Origin: Nageia nagi
Lineage: Eukaryota; Pinophyta
Assembly (NCBI GenBank): GCA_050084985.1
Contig: JBITNC010000001.1
Coordinates: forward strand, 147,498,001-147,562,000
Direction of reading: 5' to 3'
DNA length: 64,000 bases
Position 1 is the stretch's first letter; the number at the start of each line of letters is the position of its first letter. Positions 35,046 to 46,997 of this stretch are shown one piece after another. Below the pieces are notes generated by a model. The model ran no database searches and had not been told where the DNA came from. It saw only the letters and a list, made by a program, of their open reading frames with translations. A program made the translations under genes and the position numbers.

Positions 35046-37964
35046 TTACTTTATTTATTTTATGTTTGTTTGTTCATAATTGATTATTGTGTTTATTTCT
35101 TTTATTCAATTTTGCATATATTTTGCCATCCATTATTTGTTTATTTAAGCATTTCACTTCAATCTACTTCCTTGTTAATTCTTCATTAGGCTATGAGGGG
35201 TGTCTTATGTGTAGGCATTCCCTTGAGATTGTACATCACAGAATTTCCTTTTCTCACAACTTTGTTTATTTTTAATCATGGTATAAGGATTAACACACAA
35301 ATGGTTCTCCAGTTTTAGTATCATCCAACCTTTTTTGGGTGCATGGAGATCATAAGTCACCCATCTCCCTATTATCATGTGTTAGTCTTCTATCATCACA
35401 TATTCTCATCACCTTCCATGAATTTGTATTTTTTATTTTATTTATCACCATCCCTTATATTCATCTTGGTCAAGACTATTGGATATTATCTTTACATCCA
35501 TGGTGAAGCTAGCATAGTCCTGAACATAAGTGGAAGTCAGTCTCAAAATAAACCAACATGAATTGAGTTGTTTGTTTGATAAGAATTTTCATATTGCTTT
35601 TATTTGTATTTATGTTTTATTATTTTACTTCGTGGATCAGACCCATTGCATCTCAATCATGCAAACCTCATCAATGACTTCTTTGCATACTCATTTATTT
35701 TATATTTTACCATACATGATCCATGATTTTTTAATGATGACATAATCACTTGGATCTTAGTTAATATATTGGATTACCTTAAAATAATTTGATTAGAATT
35801 TATTATAGATTGATTAGTATCAAGGTTTTTGAGGGAAAATATATATAACATTTTTATGATTTATGACATCAATGAACATTCATAGATGTCACACACTTTA
35901 TTCTTCATCATTTATGTATAATTATTATTTTTTATTTTAAGATTATATGATCATAATTTGTTTTTAATATATTATTTTGATATAATTTTAATATTGTTTC
36001 CATACCTTCATCTTGTATGTATCGCATTTTTCATGTTATATCTTTGTATCATTTTGTTAAAATTGTGTTTCATTTGGATTTGAAAAATATATTTTCCCAT
36101 GTTAACTTTGTGAATAATTTATTTCATTAGCCTCAAGTTCATATAGATACTAATAATCCATCAATTTCTTTCATATTGTATCACCCATCAGGTGTTTATT
36201 TTACACCCAAATTAGGTCACTTATGCTTATCTACATCATTGGTAATAGATGTTGTCTCATATCATCTTATCATCAAGTTATGGAAAATTATCATGTTTTA
36301 CCTTATTATATATTATCATATCATACCAATATATTTTGAATCAGTTTATAATCATTTTCAAGCCCATTTTATTTTAGGGATAAAGGTCCTAAAATTTGGT
36401 ACCTTAAAAAGTTGGCTTCAATTCGGTAATTTTAAACATAACAAATTAAATATGTTTTCCATTCTTCAATTCTTATCATATCTTTGATATATTAGTAATT
36501 AGTAGATACATTTTCTCGATCATTTCAGGTCATTTTGATAGTTTTTGCAAGATAATATTTGAGGTAGTTATAGTAGTGCAATTTTGGTAAGCACTAAAAG
36601 TTTTCACACCATCCCAATTTGCCTCCAATTCTAGTTTCAAAAATGGGCCAAAGGAATTCCATTGTTTGAACTACTTATTCCTACATTTAGATCAAATTAT
36701 TGTATATTTGATTATAAAACTCATCTCTCAATTTGGCATGGTGGTTGCTTGTTTTAGTCCACAAAATTTCATCATTTTTTATATTTTTAAAGGTGTTAAT
36801 TTTTTTAAAGTTTTCTTTTAGTCATTTTTAGTTGCATTTTCATAATGTGAGCCTATCATTATTGTTCATTATCATGTTTACTAACATAATTTGAGTATTT
36901 GGATCTGTCATATTAGCACATAATCATGCCTGATTTTGTGGGTTAATTTTATCATTTTACTTGATTATGTGTCAGTTATTTATGTCATTTTATTTACTAT
37001 AGATTTTAAGTTTTACCAATTTTATTGGTCTAGTTGCTTTATCTTTATTTATTTACTATCATCTTCATTTTGCAATTTTTATTTATTATTCTCATGTTTA
37101 TTATGATCATTTATCATTAGTTTTTCATGTAAGTATATTTTGTACTTAAATTTTATCCCTTTTCTACATCTTGATCACTTAGTCTAGTGATTTATCTCAT
37201 ATCATAAAGTCTTTTGTTTTGTTTATTTCTTTTTCCATAGCTCTCATTTCTTATTTATGATTATGTTTTTTCTCACCAATTGATATTTATCTTCATTTCT
37301 TATGGTGTCCATTTTATAGTCACTTGTTAGTGTTTTTTGGTCTTGTCCATTTTTGTATTATATCCATTATATATTTATTTATTAATATTTTATTATCAAT
37401 TGCATAATTTCCTTATTTTCTAGTATCTTTTATTATCATCCATTCTTTCCATTTTCCTTTCATAATTTTGTGATTTAGGTGTTTTACAATCATTTTGTAC
37501 TAGATTTTATTATCATTATTTATTTTATAGTATCGATTACAAGTGTTGTTATGCCATACATTGTTCATTAACCATTAGAATAGTGTGCATATAGGTGCAT
37601 GTGTCCATTCATTCATTGTGTCATTTATCTATTTTTAAGCATTCATATTGCATCCATAGGATAATTTCAAAGAATAAGCAAATCATCCATATAGACAAAA
37701 TGATCAATATACTATTGCTCCTATAAGTGCATAAACCATACATAATGTATCACATAGCATAGTCAAAAATATAAATACATAATGTCTAAGAGAGTCATCC
37801 ATCCATAAATCAAGCACATCCATCCACAAATGCATACATTCATATATATAGCAGAATCAATAAAAAAAAATATACATAATCATATATCATAAATACACAA
37901 ATTCCATGTACATAGTACATAATGTCTACCTCATACATACATAAGTCATACGTTATATGGTGGA

Positions 37965-37967
<3 letters not shown>
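35046..37967. other. T-rich non-coding stretch after the integrase
   Basis: Plus strand is strongly T/pyrimidine-rich with TTTATTTTATT and CATTTT words; short ORFs (35343-35561, 36176-36487 and others) have biased, meaningless composition. From about 37690 the character changes to A-rich with CATAAAT/CATACAT words. It could be the long 3' untranslated part of the Tat element. Confidence 0.45.

Positions 37968-38000
<33 letters not shown>
37968..38000. repeat. (AT)n microsatellite
   Basis: Uninterrupted AT dinucleotides of about 33 bp. Confidence 0.97.
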
Positions 38001-38003
<3 letters not shown>

Positions 38004-38983
38004 AATTTATATAATTCACCCTAGAATTCTACTCTTGCTGAGTTCTTGATTGATTAAGATCTATGGTATTCCTTATCTCATCCCCATTCTTTTCTCAAGC
38101 CCCTAATAGGTTCGCTCCTATCTCAGGTTACTCCACTAATTATGGTGATTCAAAGATCCTTCTTACCACCTAGGTAACCTATAAAATCTTCCTATATGTT
38201 TATCCCTATGATGCTTTTTGGATCAATTATGCTTCACTTCTATGGGTGGTTTCCACCATCCTTGATCGAATTTGGGCTATATACTAGGTCCTTAATGTTG
38301 CTAGTTCTATGGGTATCAACCTTACCTTTATAATTTATTTCTTTTATGCATGTGTACAAATTACCTCCTTATCTAGGTCATCCAAGATCCCCTACATCCT
38401 CCATTAGTGCTCTACCATGCTCATGATAGGCTCCACCCCTTGGTTTAAACGTCCCTTTGCCTATGCTCTCAACGTATCTCTATCTCTAAGCATAGAAACA
38501 AAAGTAACAAATAGTATCCTCATCTCATCTTTCATGGAGTCATGTAACTCCTAAGTTGCATCTAATTATTATTAAAGGGAATCTTGCTCACTTTATTACT
38601 AAGCAATTTAGGTTTTTGGTCGAGACACTTACCCAAGTTCCACTAAGGGTTTTGAAATACCATCACTATATCCTTCTCTATTTCCTCTGTTGAGCGATAA
38701 TTTTACACTTTTTGATGCTCTACTCCCCCAATTGTATATATTTCCATTTGGTCCTCATCCTGATCATCCTCCTTATCTTTTCCATTATCCTCCCCTACTC
38801 ACCCTCCTTGACCCAAGGGTCAATTGGTACTAGGGGGCCCTACCCAACTTGCACTACTTAGTTTAGATCCTTTCCCTCTATGGAGCCCACTATGCATTAT
38901 AAGTAGTCATCATATTGATATTATCCCTTATCAATTATACTACTAGTGGATTAGGTGATGTATCTGGCTCTATATATGTTAGC
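38000..38983 (-). pseudogene. PMD gene 2, distal part (left of the insertion)
   Basis: Minus-strand continuation of the PMD remnant at 46998-48080, displaced by the 8-kb element. It contains an acidic tract (EDNGKDKEDDQDEDQME) comparable to the acidic tail of PMD gene 1, then STEEIEKDIVMVFQNP and VESIGKGTFKP. I cannot name a domain in this distal part. Many stops. Confidence 0.45.
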
Positions 38984-39804
38984 TATTTACAAATATTTTG
39001 AGGAAGCAAATAAATAAATAATTACAAACCTAAGATACTTGTTTTGAGCTACATATAGCAATTTAGACTACACAAAAAAATAGATGAAGAAGATAGCCAC
39101 TCTAGAATTAGGATTACAATACTAATCAAGAACTGTAATTTATGTACTTACCTTACAAAGTGTACTTGACACTAAATAATGATGATATATTTGATGTGTA
39201 AATGACAAAAGTATCCTACTCTAGAAGCTATGACCTAAAATATTACAAAAATAGGACTGTAGGTAATATATATGGTGTTTAGAAGGAGCATTGATGGTGT
39301 ATTTAGCATGAATAAGGAGCATCAATGGTTTTCATCATAGTGCCTTTTATTCTCAAATTGAGTCAAGTACTTTCATATGGATGTTTCAAATAGATATGTG
39401 ATGTCAATATAGATCATTAATGTTAGAATAGCTCACATAATAAAGTACACAAACCACAGCCTTGAATGGTAGCATCAAGAGACACCTAAAGGATTGTCAC
39501 CACCAAGACTAGATATGGGATCATGTATATCCTTGATGTGGACTTACTATTAGATCCTTGTTTATATAGATAATAATATGACCTACTCCTTAGGTTGGTG
39601 TGTACCTACATAAATAAGGTTAGCCCATAACACATAACCATATTCAAGACAACCATTGATATCATAACCATACTTAAAATAAACATTAACATTATGATCA
39701 TATTCAAGATAAGCATTGATATCATAGCATTAAATATTCTAGGTGTGTATTAGTGCAAGCAAATGTATTTCTTTAAATGCATGAATAAATTTTATGCGAT
39801 AACA
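38984..39804 (-). repeat. 3' LTR of the PMD-carrying element
   Basis: Aligns over its full length to 46177-46997 with scattered substitutions. On the minus strand it begins TGTTATCGCATAAAA. A minus-strand TATA-like CTATATAAA lies at 39561-39569. Confidence 0.92.
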
Positions 39805-40044
39805 TATGCCCCACTTTGGATGAGAAATTGATATCACTAGGTGCATTGAGATTTTTTATTGAATGTACAACCAATATTTCATAGCAATGAAATACTAACA
39901 AGCATTGATAACCATAATACCAACACTAATCAATTTGAATTTTAATAAAGATTGTAATATAGCAAAACCTATAAAAGCTAGATATGGGTTTGAGAAAACT
40001 CCTTGCTATGATGTTTTTCAATATACCCCTTGTCATGATACTAA

Positions 40045-40195
40045 CAACACATGACCACACATGACTACACATGACCACACATGATAAAACATGATCGCAC
40101 AAGATAACACATGACCACACATGACCACACATGACTACACATGGCAACACATGACCACACATAACCACACATGATAACACATAACCATACCAAGA
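40045..40195. repeat. 12-bp minisatellite ACACATGACCAC
   Basis: About 12 imperfect units with variants ACACATGACTAC, ACACATGATAAA and ACACATAACCAC. The minus-strand ORF over it (39926-40255, Cys/Val/Met-rich) is only the repeat read through. Confidence 0.9.
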
Positions 40196-40259
40196 ACTTA
40201 TAGATAAGACAACATATGACATATGATAACTTTGACAAGCACAAGTGAATAGCATATTA

Positions 40260-40745
40260 TAGTAGAATGGGAGCTCTACTCTGCACCAAGAGGCCTGCTA
40301 TAATATGATAAGAGCTAAGCTCTACATAACTACAACATAATGGAAGCTAAGACTTTGCACCAAGAAGCATATTGCAGCCATATAAGAATTGAACTCCATA
40401 TCATGTATACATGGTAGCTAAGACTTTGCACCAAGAGGCATGATATGATGAGAGCTAAAGCTCTACAGTAAGAGGCATGATATGATGAGAGCTAAAACTC
40501 TACACCAAGAGGCATGACATGATGAGAGCTAAAACTCTATGCCAAGAGGCATGATATGATGAGAGCTAAAACTCTACACCAAGAGGCATGATATGATGAG
40601 AACTAAAACTTTGCATTAAGAGGCATGATATGATAAGAGCTAAAACTCTGCATCACAAGGCATGATATGATGAAAGTTGAAACTCTCCACTAAGAGACAT
40701 GATGTGATGAGAGTTGAAACTTTATGCCAATAGGCATGATAATAT
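40260..40745. repeat. 37-bp tandem array between PMD gene 1 and the 3' LTR
   Basis: A core of about eight units of 37 bp (ATGATGAGAGCTAAAACTCT plus ACACCAAGAGGCATGAT) runs from about 40438 to 40740, with more diverged units from 40260. Isolated related units occur at about 40788-40818 and at 43667-43730, on the other side of the PMD gene. Short arrays near the 3' end are a known habit of Tat/Ogre-type elements. Confidence 0.88.
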
Positions 40746-41122
40746 GTGATAACATTTAAATTATCATGCTAAAGAACCATGAGGTCTATGTGGGAGCTAA
40801 AAATATATGCCAAGAGGCATATAACAAAATACAATCCAAGATATAGCCATAAAGGTAATTCTTCATCATGTCTAGCAAATCAAGATGTTCAATTTGATGA
40901 AACAAGGAACACAAGTGGTATATTCTGATAAAAGCACACCACCAATAATCCTTAATGCAAAAGAAGATCATGAATTATCCTTTTCTTAAGGAATTTTTGA
41001 AAATTGTAAAACCTAGACAATGGCATATTTCTTGCTAATTCTAACTAACTACTTCATTTGTCTACTTGTAATCCATAGTTGCATAAATTGAGACTATTTA
41101 GGAATATGTGCTCTTGAAATCT

Positions 41123-41130
41123 TATAAAAA
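41123..41130 (+). promoter_or_regulatory. TATA box of the antisense PMD gene
   Basis: TATAAAAA followed by GGGCTTGACC lies about 150 bp upstream of the likely start codon, on the strand opposite to the retrotransposon. It implies the captured gene had its own promoter. Confidence 0.55.
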
Positions 41131-41279
41131 GGGCTTGACCCCCTTTCATTATCACTTGCTTTCATTTTGAGAGTGGAGAGCACTTTGGATTTTTGGGAAC
41201 CTATTCAGTGGGTTTTTATTTCTAATTATGCTACTATTAATCTATAATTGTTTTTACTTATTTTCTATAGCTTCCTATT

Positions 41280-43536
41280 ATGGCTTTATCAATTACACAT
41301 TAGGAGGGACATAGAACTACTTTGGTGATGAACTCTCCTGCTAATCATTAGGTAAATCATCTTTACCTATCTTTTTTTTGATATATTCTTGCTTTTTTTC
41401 TAAATTTATATAGTTTTTCTATAAACCCAACATTTTTTCCCTAGGGTATCACTTGTTAGAACACATGATTTTATTTTTTATTTTTAGTGCTATTTTTCAT
41501 TTTTCTATCTCTATGACCATGTGTCTTTTTCATATGACCCTATACATGAAATTTTACTATCATCTTGTATAGGAAGAGGGCCATTGGTGGTCCCTTCTAC
41601 CCTAGTTTGGACCATGGGTGGTCCTCTTTACTATTCTTAGACTATTGACGATCCTTTTTTATCTATCTGTAAAACCCAAAAAAATGCAATTATGATTAAA
41701 ACTAACTTACCTTTTGGGTGATTTTTGCTAGGATCTTAGCTATTACATGAGGGCTTCCAAAAAAAGTATTGCTTTCATTATTGCTCAGTAATGGCCCTAA
41801 TCAAAGGAGATTTGGAACACACTTGAGGCTATTTCCTTGAGTTATTTGGCTTTTACTAATTATATTTACCATGAATAGGACATGCTAATAGCTTTGATGG
41901 AAATGTAGGATCCTAATTCCAACACCTCTCACTTACCCATTGGGAAGATTATAGTGACACTAGAGGATATATATAGGATCACTAGGCTACCTATCAGAGG
42001 TAAGATAGTGAATATGATTCTTGTTCCTAGCATGGAATGAGTAGAGGAGTGGGTTATACAGCTCATAATATTGGATGAGATAAATCATAAGAAGAGGGGA
42101 GTTTCTCTAATGTGACATGTACTAGAGGATCCTCTAGAATGAGATGACCTATGTTGAGGTTCCTCATCACCTACCTATTGGATGCTATTATCTATCCAAA
42201 TAATAGCAACAAGACATTTCTTATATGAATGGTTCCTATCATCATGGACATGGTTTTACATAAGCAGTAGTATGTATGGTGCCCAACTATCTTGGCATAA
42301 TTATATCATGATTTGAATTCATTTATTGAGGTGCAGAGAGAGGGGAGATAGGTGGCTCACTCTATGATACTATAGGTATGAGCTTATGATCACATAGCCA
42401 TCTCTATACTGACCTCTCTACCACTAGAACTACCCGATGATGTGCCCACATGGTAGCTATGGGAAACTACATAGGGTCTTGACTTTCCTAATGTTGACCT
42501 TGAGGGATGGAGGATATGGTTTAACACACTTAAGAAATCTTATATGTACTAGCATCCCTATAGGTATGCCCCAAAATGGGATGAGGATATGCACAAGCTC
42601 GCCTAGGTGAGATACTCTACATACATTTAGGCACATAGGGCATTGGTTGAGCCATACAAGCTAGAGTGAGTACTTTGGTAGTTTAGGATGTAGCAAGGAA
42701 TACCATATGATTATGGGATAGTAGTATGCTACTATTGTAATAGGGAGTTTATAGAGGACTATGAGCTAGTACTAGATTAGGATTTTGAGTGGACATCCCC
42801 CAGTGAGGACTCTAATTTCAAGGGTGACCTAGATATAGATGCTCTTAAGCATACCAAGGATTATCTAGACTGGTGGTGAGGATGTAATCCTCACCATCTA
42901 GGCATACATAAGGTGGACCAAGCTAAGGATGATGGAGGCAAAGATGACACAGGGGATGCATAGACTAGGTGGGACATAGGATACACTTAGGTAGGGTGGG
43001 GTTCATATAACATGAGCGATGCACATGACAAGACATTCAATGTAAGTCATGATGATAATGAGGAGATTGACCCAGACCAAGATGATTATGAGCCAGACAT
43101 AGAGAGAGATACAGATGCAACCAAAGATGAGGAATATGATGATGGTATTTATTTTTCTTATCTTATATATTTTTATTTTTATTTTGTTTATTAATGCATG
43201 TGATATTAATATGTTATTTCCATGTTATTTGTAGTTGATGATGATCCTAAACTTGATGTGGCCCAGTTACATAGGCTTATAGAACAAAAGGATGCTAAAA
43301 TCAAAGAGCTACAAGGCCAACTACAATACAAAGGAGGAGACTATGCTAGTCTATACCAAGACCTACAAAGAGCAAATGCATAGATCCAAGATCTATATGA
43401 GCATTTATGCAAGGTTGAGAGATAAGTAGGTGAAAAGAAAGTGAGAGCTAAGAAATACAAGGTTAGATGTGGGGGTAGTGGTTACAGTAGGGCTACTAGT
43501 TCTAGTGTAGGGGAAGGAGGTCCTATTGGGAGGTGA
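41280..43536 (+). pseudogene. Plant mobile domain (PMD, MAIN/MAIL-type) gene 1, in antisense
   Basis: A decayed PMD protein gene inside the LTR element, opposite to gag. The probable start MALSITH at 41280 follows an intron-like TTTTCTATAG. After a second probable intron the PMD begins: IWNTLEAISLSYLAFTNYIY, NSNTSHLPIGKIIVTLEDIY, RITRLPIRGKIVNM, then LLDAIIYPNNSNKTF, the stretch around HDLNSFIEV, and LPDDVPTW (to about 42470). The tail is acidic (EEIDPDQDDYEPDIERD, 43040-43110), interrupted by a 90-nt intron, then coiled-coil-like (VAQLHRLIEQKDAKIKELQ) and ends Gly/Ser-rich. PMD proteins occur as host nuclear factors and as passengers of gypsy and MULE elements. Most stops are at former Gln or Trp. 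No function should be expected of this copy. Confidence 0.82.
43145..43234 (+). other. Intron in PMD gene 1
   Basis: GTATTT...TTTGTAG, 90 nt, very T-rich. Joining the flanks keeps one frame (EEYDD before, VDDDPKLDVAQ after) and leaves no stop across the splice, whereas reading through hits a stop. Confidence 0.75.
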
Positions 43537-44096
43537 TAGCTTTAGGCATATGATGATCACTTAGTCATGCTAAGATTTTGTAAAATGATAAGCCTTTTTA
43601 TGGTATATAAAATATAACCTTTATTTATTTGCTTTGTTATTTTTGACATGTATTCATGATAAGTATAAGAGCTAAAACTCTATGCTAAGAGGCTTGCAAG
43701 GATATAGTGATATAGGAGCTAAAATTGCACACCAAGGGCATTCATCATTTTTTATTTTTATAAAATTTAGCTAGAAAAGAGGACCATTCTTGTCATGACA
43801 TCAAAATGATCCCCCATTTTCTCCATCATGACACTAATTAGTTCATCTATCCTATTATCAGTTCCATTAGTATTAGTAAGATCATGCATGTCTACCAAAT
43901 GACGTAACCAAAGGGCCTCATGCCCCCAATGGTAGTAGGTTCATTATGTTGTTTTCCTTGTTGTGCCCCTATGAAAATGGGCCCTTTCATCATATTTTAT
44001 TATGTATACAATATTCCTTCATTATGTTATGGCATGGGGTTCTTGTAAATCCCTAATTTCTCATTATCTACATGTATATGAGTTTTTTTCTCTTCT
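43537..44096. other. Spacer between PMD gene 1 end and gag end
   Basis: Non-coding; holds two relics of the 37-bp unit (43667-43730). No pol sequence is visible, which is why the element is called non-autonomous. Confidence 0.5.
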
Positions 44097-46052
44097 TCTT
44101 ATTTTTCAAATGATATTACTTTCTTGTTCACCAAATCTTGTATGGTATCTTTAAAATTCTTGCATTCATACATTTTATATCCATAAACTCTATGATATAC
44201 AAAAAATCCTCCTAAAATTTTAGTGGCTTTTTGGATGGGTGGTAGTTGGATGAAATCCTTTTGTAGCAATGATTGTAACAACTCATCATGGTCTTCCGTA
44301 ATCTTGGTGTATACCTGAGGAGTTTTTTTCTTGGTTGGACAAGGTGTTCCTTTCATTATTGTAACTATTGCTATCATTCTCATAGTTGATGATTTCCTTT
44401 CCTCTCTTTTAAATTTCTAAGAATTAATTTTCACCATGTGTTTCTATTTTCAAATTATAGACATAATCATCTTGGAGAGGGGTTGCTCTAGATAGTTGAA
44501 AAATTCTAGTATCATCTCATCTCTAAGGGATTTTATCAACATATATTTTAGCTCTTTTTCACTCAGATTTATAAATGTTGCTATTTTCCTCCATGCTTTT
44601 ACAAATTCATCAAATGATTGGTTCTCACCTTGTTTCATTCTCACTAAATCAACAAGATATTGATTTAGGAAATCTTATTTCAATTACTCATAATTGGTGA
44701 TACTTTGATTTTCAAGACTATAAAACCATTTGGAAGCTTCTTTCACTAAACTAAGTTGAAATAATCTTGCTAACATATCTGTATCATGTTAATGGTTACA
44801 AGTTGCTTCCTTAAAGAACATGATGTGTATTCTTGGATCACTAATGCCATCATATTTACTAAAATCTATATCTTACCCTTCCCATGTTTTGCCTTTTATT
44901 TTTGAAAAAAAGGGGTGCCTTTCATTTAGTTGTTCACCCTTTTTTTCTTTACTCAATAATGTTAACCTCTTTAGTTTTTTAGCCATTACTTTCAATTGTG
45001 CCATTCTTTTCTCTAATTTCTTTTTTTTCTATTTTGTGTAGTTACATTATTATCATTTTTCTCATTCTCTAAGAGATTAGGTTTTTTAGTTTCTTCCTCA
45101 TTCTCATATTCAAGTATTTCATAGGTAATTATCCCAATTTGATCTCTCCATTCTTGGATTAGTTATCTATCTAATTCTTTTATAATTTACCTTACACATA
45201 GTTGAGCTTTTTGATAATACTGTGTACCTATTGTTTTTCTCACTTCCAACTCTTTAATCCTTTTTTCTCTATCTAACTAATAAGGGTAAGCATTGATAAG
45301 TTCTTATGCCATAGGGTCAATTTCAAGTTCTATATTTGTTTCACTATCTGACTCATCATTAAATTCTATCATCTCATCATTTGAATGTTCATAATCAACC
45401 TCTTATTGTGTTATTGGTTCATGAATTTTGAAATTTTCCACTAGTGTTAGGGATGATGAAGGTTAATGAAGGTTTAACTTAGGGACGAAAGGATTTTGGT
45501 TAGGAAAAAGTATACAAAGATTCACATGGCTTTCCATAGAAAAATAGGCCATAAATGATCCATTTCAATAGAATTTAGATAGCAAGTGGTCCTATTTTAA
45601 TCTGTTAAGGTGTACAACAAAAGGGCTAGCTTAGCAAGCAGTATCCTAGAAGGTGACCTAAGACTGCTTACAATTAAAAATTCATAGATGATATGCAATG
45701 AATGAGCTATGGTAGGATCTTTGGTAAACCTATAGAATATCCCAAGTCATTTTATAAATTCTTACACCAACCTTAGTTTATCTTCCATGAGTCTTAGATT
45801 ATTAGATTTTTTAGATCGATAGAGGGCTAATTGCAATTTATTTTCAAAAGGTTGAACTATTTATTTTTCAGGGTTCTCATTATCTTCTAAATCCCCATGA
45901 TAAGATTCATCATCTATTATTTCTATACTTGTTTTTCTAGGGTAATTATCTTTATAATCTCCATGGTAAGATTCATCATTTGAAAATTTGGTTTCAATAG
46001 CCAAAGGGACACTATCTTTATTTAAACTAGCCCTTTTTCTTATTGATGTCAT
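44097..46052 (-). pseudogene. Gag of the PMD-carrying Ty3/gypsy-type element
   Basis: Starts MTSIRKRASLNK about 125 bp inside the 5' LTR. The N-terminal part repeats DDESYHGD twice. The capsid region shows gypsy gag landmarks: GDPRIHIMFF, ARLFQLSLVKEASKWFYSL, RMKQGENQSFDEFVKAWRK, LSEKELKYMLIKSL. The C-terminus YHRVYGYKMYECKNFKDTIQ corresponds to the zinc-knuckle-like CxYHxxxGHxTxxC of Tat-lineage gags, with the first Cys and the His lost. Stops and frameshifts interrupt the middle (about 44650-45850). Confidence 0.8.
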
Positions 46053-46150
46053 ACCTTTCCATAAATTTCTTCTTCTTTTTCTTTTAGTTGGCTTAAGTTT
46101 TGATTGGTTTAATGGGAAGAGATCTAATGAATTGTTTTTTTTTTTTTAAG

Positions 46151-46174
46151 TTACGGTTCACATCAGGTTCACCA
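46151..46174 (-). promoter_or_regulatory. Primer binding site of the PMD-carrying element
   Basis: On the minus strand TGGTGAACCTGATGTGAACC starts 2 nt after the LTR end AACA. A closely related site (TTGATGAACCTGACTG) adjoins the LTR at 63.2 kb. I could not assign the tRNA. Confidence 0.65.
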
Positions 46175-46176
46175 AA

Positions 46177-46997
46177 TGTTTACAAATATTTTGAGGATGC
46201 AAATAAATAAATAATTACAAACCTATGATACTTATTTCAAGCTACGGATAGCAATTTAGACCACACAAAAAAATAGATGAAGAAGATAGCCACTCTAAAA
46301 TTAGGATGACAATACCAATCAAGAACTATAATTTATGTACTTACCTTACAAAGCATACCTAACACCCAAGAATGATGATATATTTGATGTGTTGATGGTA
46401 AAAGAATCCTAATCTAGAAGCTATGACCTGAAATATTGCAAAAATAGGATTTTAGGTGATCTATACAATGTTCAAAAGGAGCATTGATGGTGTATTTAGC
46501 ATGAATAAAGAGTAGTAATAGTCTTTTTTAGAGTGCATTTTGTTCTCAAATCAAGTTAAGTACTCACATATGGATGTTTCAAATAGAGATGTGATATCAA
46601 TGTAGATCATCAGTGTTAGAATAGCTCGCACAAGGATGTACACAAACCATAGCCTTGAATGGTGGCATCAAGAGACACCTAAAGGATTGCCACCACCAAG
46701 ACCAAATATGGGATCATGTATCTCCTTGATTTGTACTTACTATTAGATCTCTATTTATATAGATGATAATATGAGCTACTCTTTAGGTTAGCATGTACCT
46801 ACATAAACAAGGCTAGCCCATAATACATAATGATATTCAAGACAACCATTGATATCATAACCATATGTAAAATAAACTTTGACATTATGATCATATTCAA
46901 TATAAGCATTGATATCATAGCATTAAATATTCTAGGTGTGTATTAGTGCAAGCAAATGTATTTATTTAAATGCATAAATAAATTTTATGCAATAACA
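46177..46997 (-). repeat. 5' LTR of the PMD-carrying element
   Basis: Mate of 38984-39804, exactly the same length. A minus-strand TATA-like sequence CTATATAAATAG lies at 46751-46762. Confidence 0.92.

Larger units (their letters stand above)
38984..46997 (-). mobile_element. LTR retrotransposon with gag and antisense PMD gene, no pol
   Basis: Two 821-bp LTRs (38984-39804 and 46177-46997) bound an 8,014-bp element on the minus strand. Ends are TGTT...AACA; the left copy's TG/CA end has decayed to TA. Flanks are TTAGC (38979-38983) and CTAGC (46998-47002), a 5-bp target duplication with one transition. A PBS lies next to the right LTR and a polypurine tract (AAAGTGGGGCATA on the minus strand) next to the left LTR. 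The interior encodes gag on the minus strand and a PMD gene on the plus strand. No protease, RT, RNase H or integrase was seen, so it was probably mobilised in trans. Gag sequence and antisense extra gene point to a Tat-related Ty3/gypsy parent. Confidence 0.88.

Noticed and set aside
35087-36487. Several 60-103 codon plus-strand ORFs
   Set aside because: They come from T-rich DNA, have hydrophobic biased composition and no motif, and are unlikely to be genes.
39926-40255. 109-codon minus-strand ORF rich in Cys, Val and Met
   Set aside because: It is the 12-bp minisatellite ACACATGACCAC read through.
40260-40745. CRISPR-like array
   Set aside because: Units are contiguous with no unique spacers, and the context is a plant retroelement; it is a tandem minisatellite.
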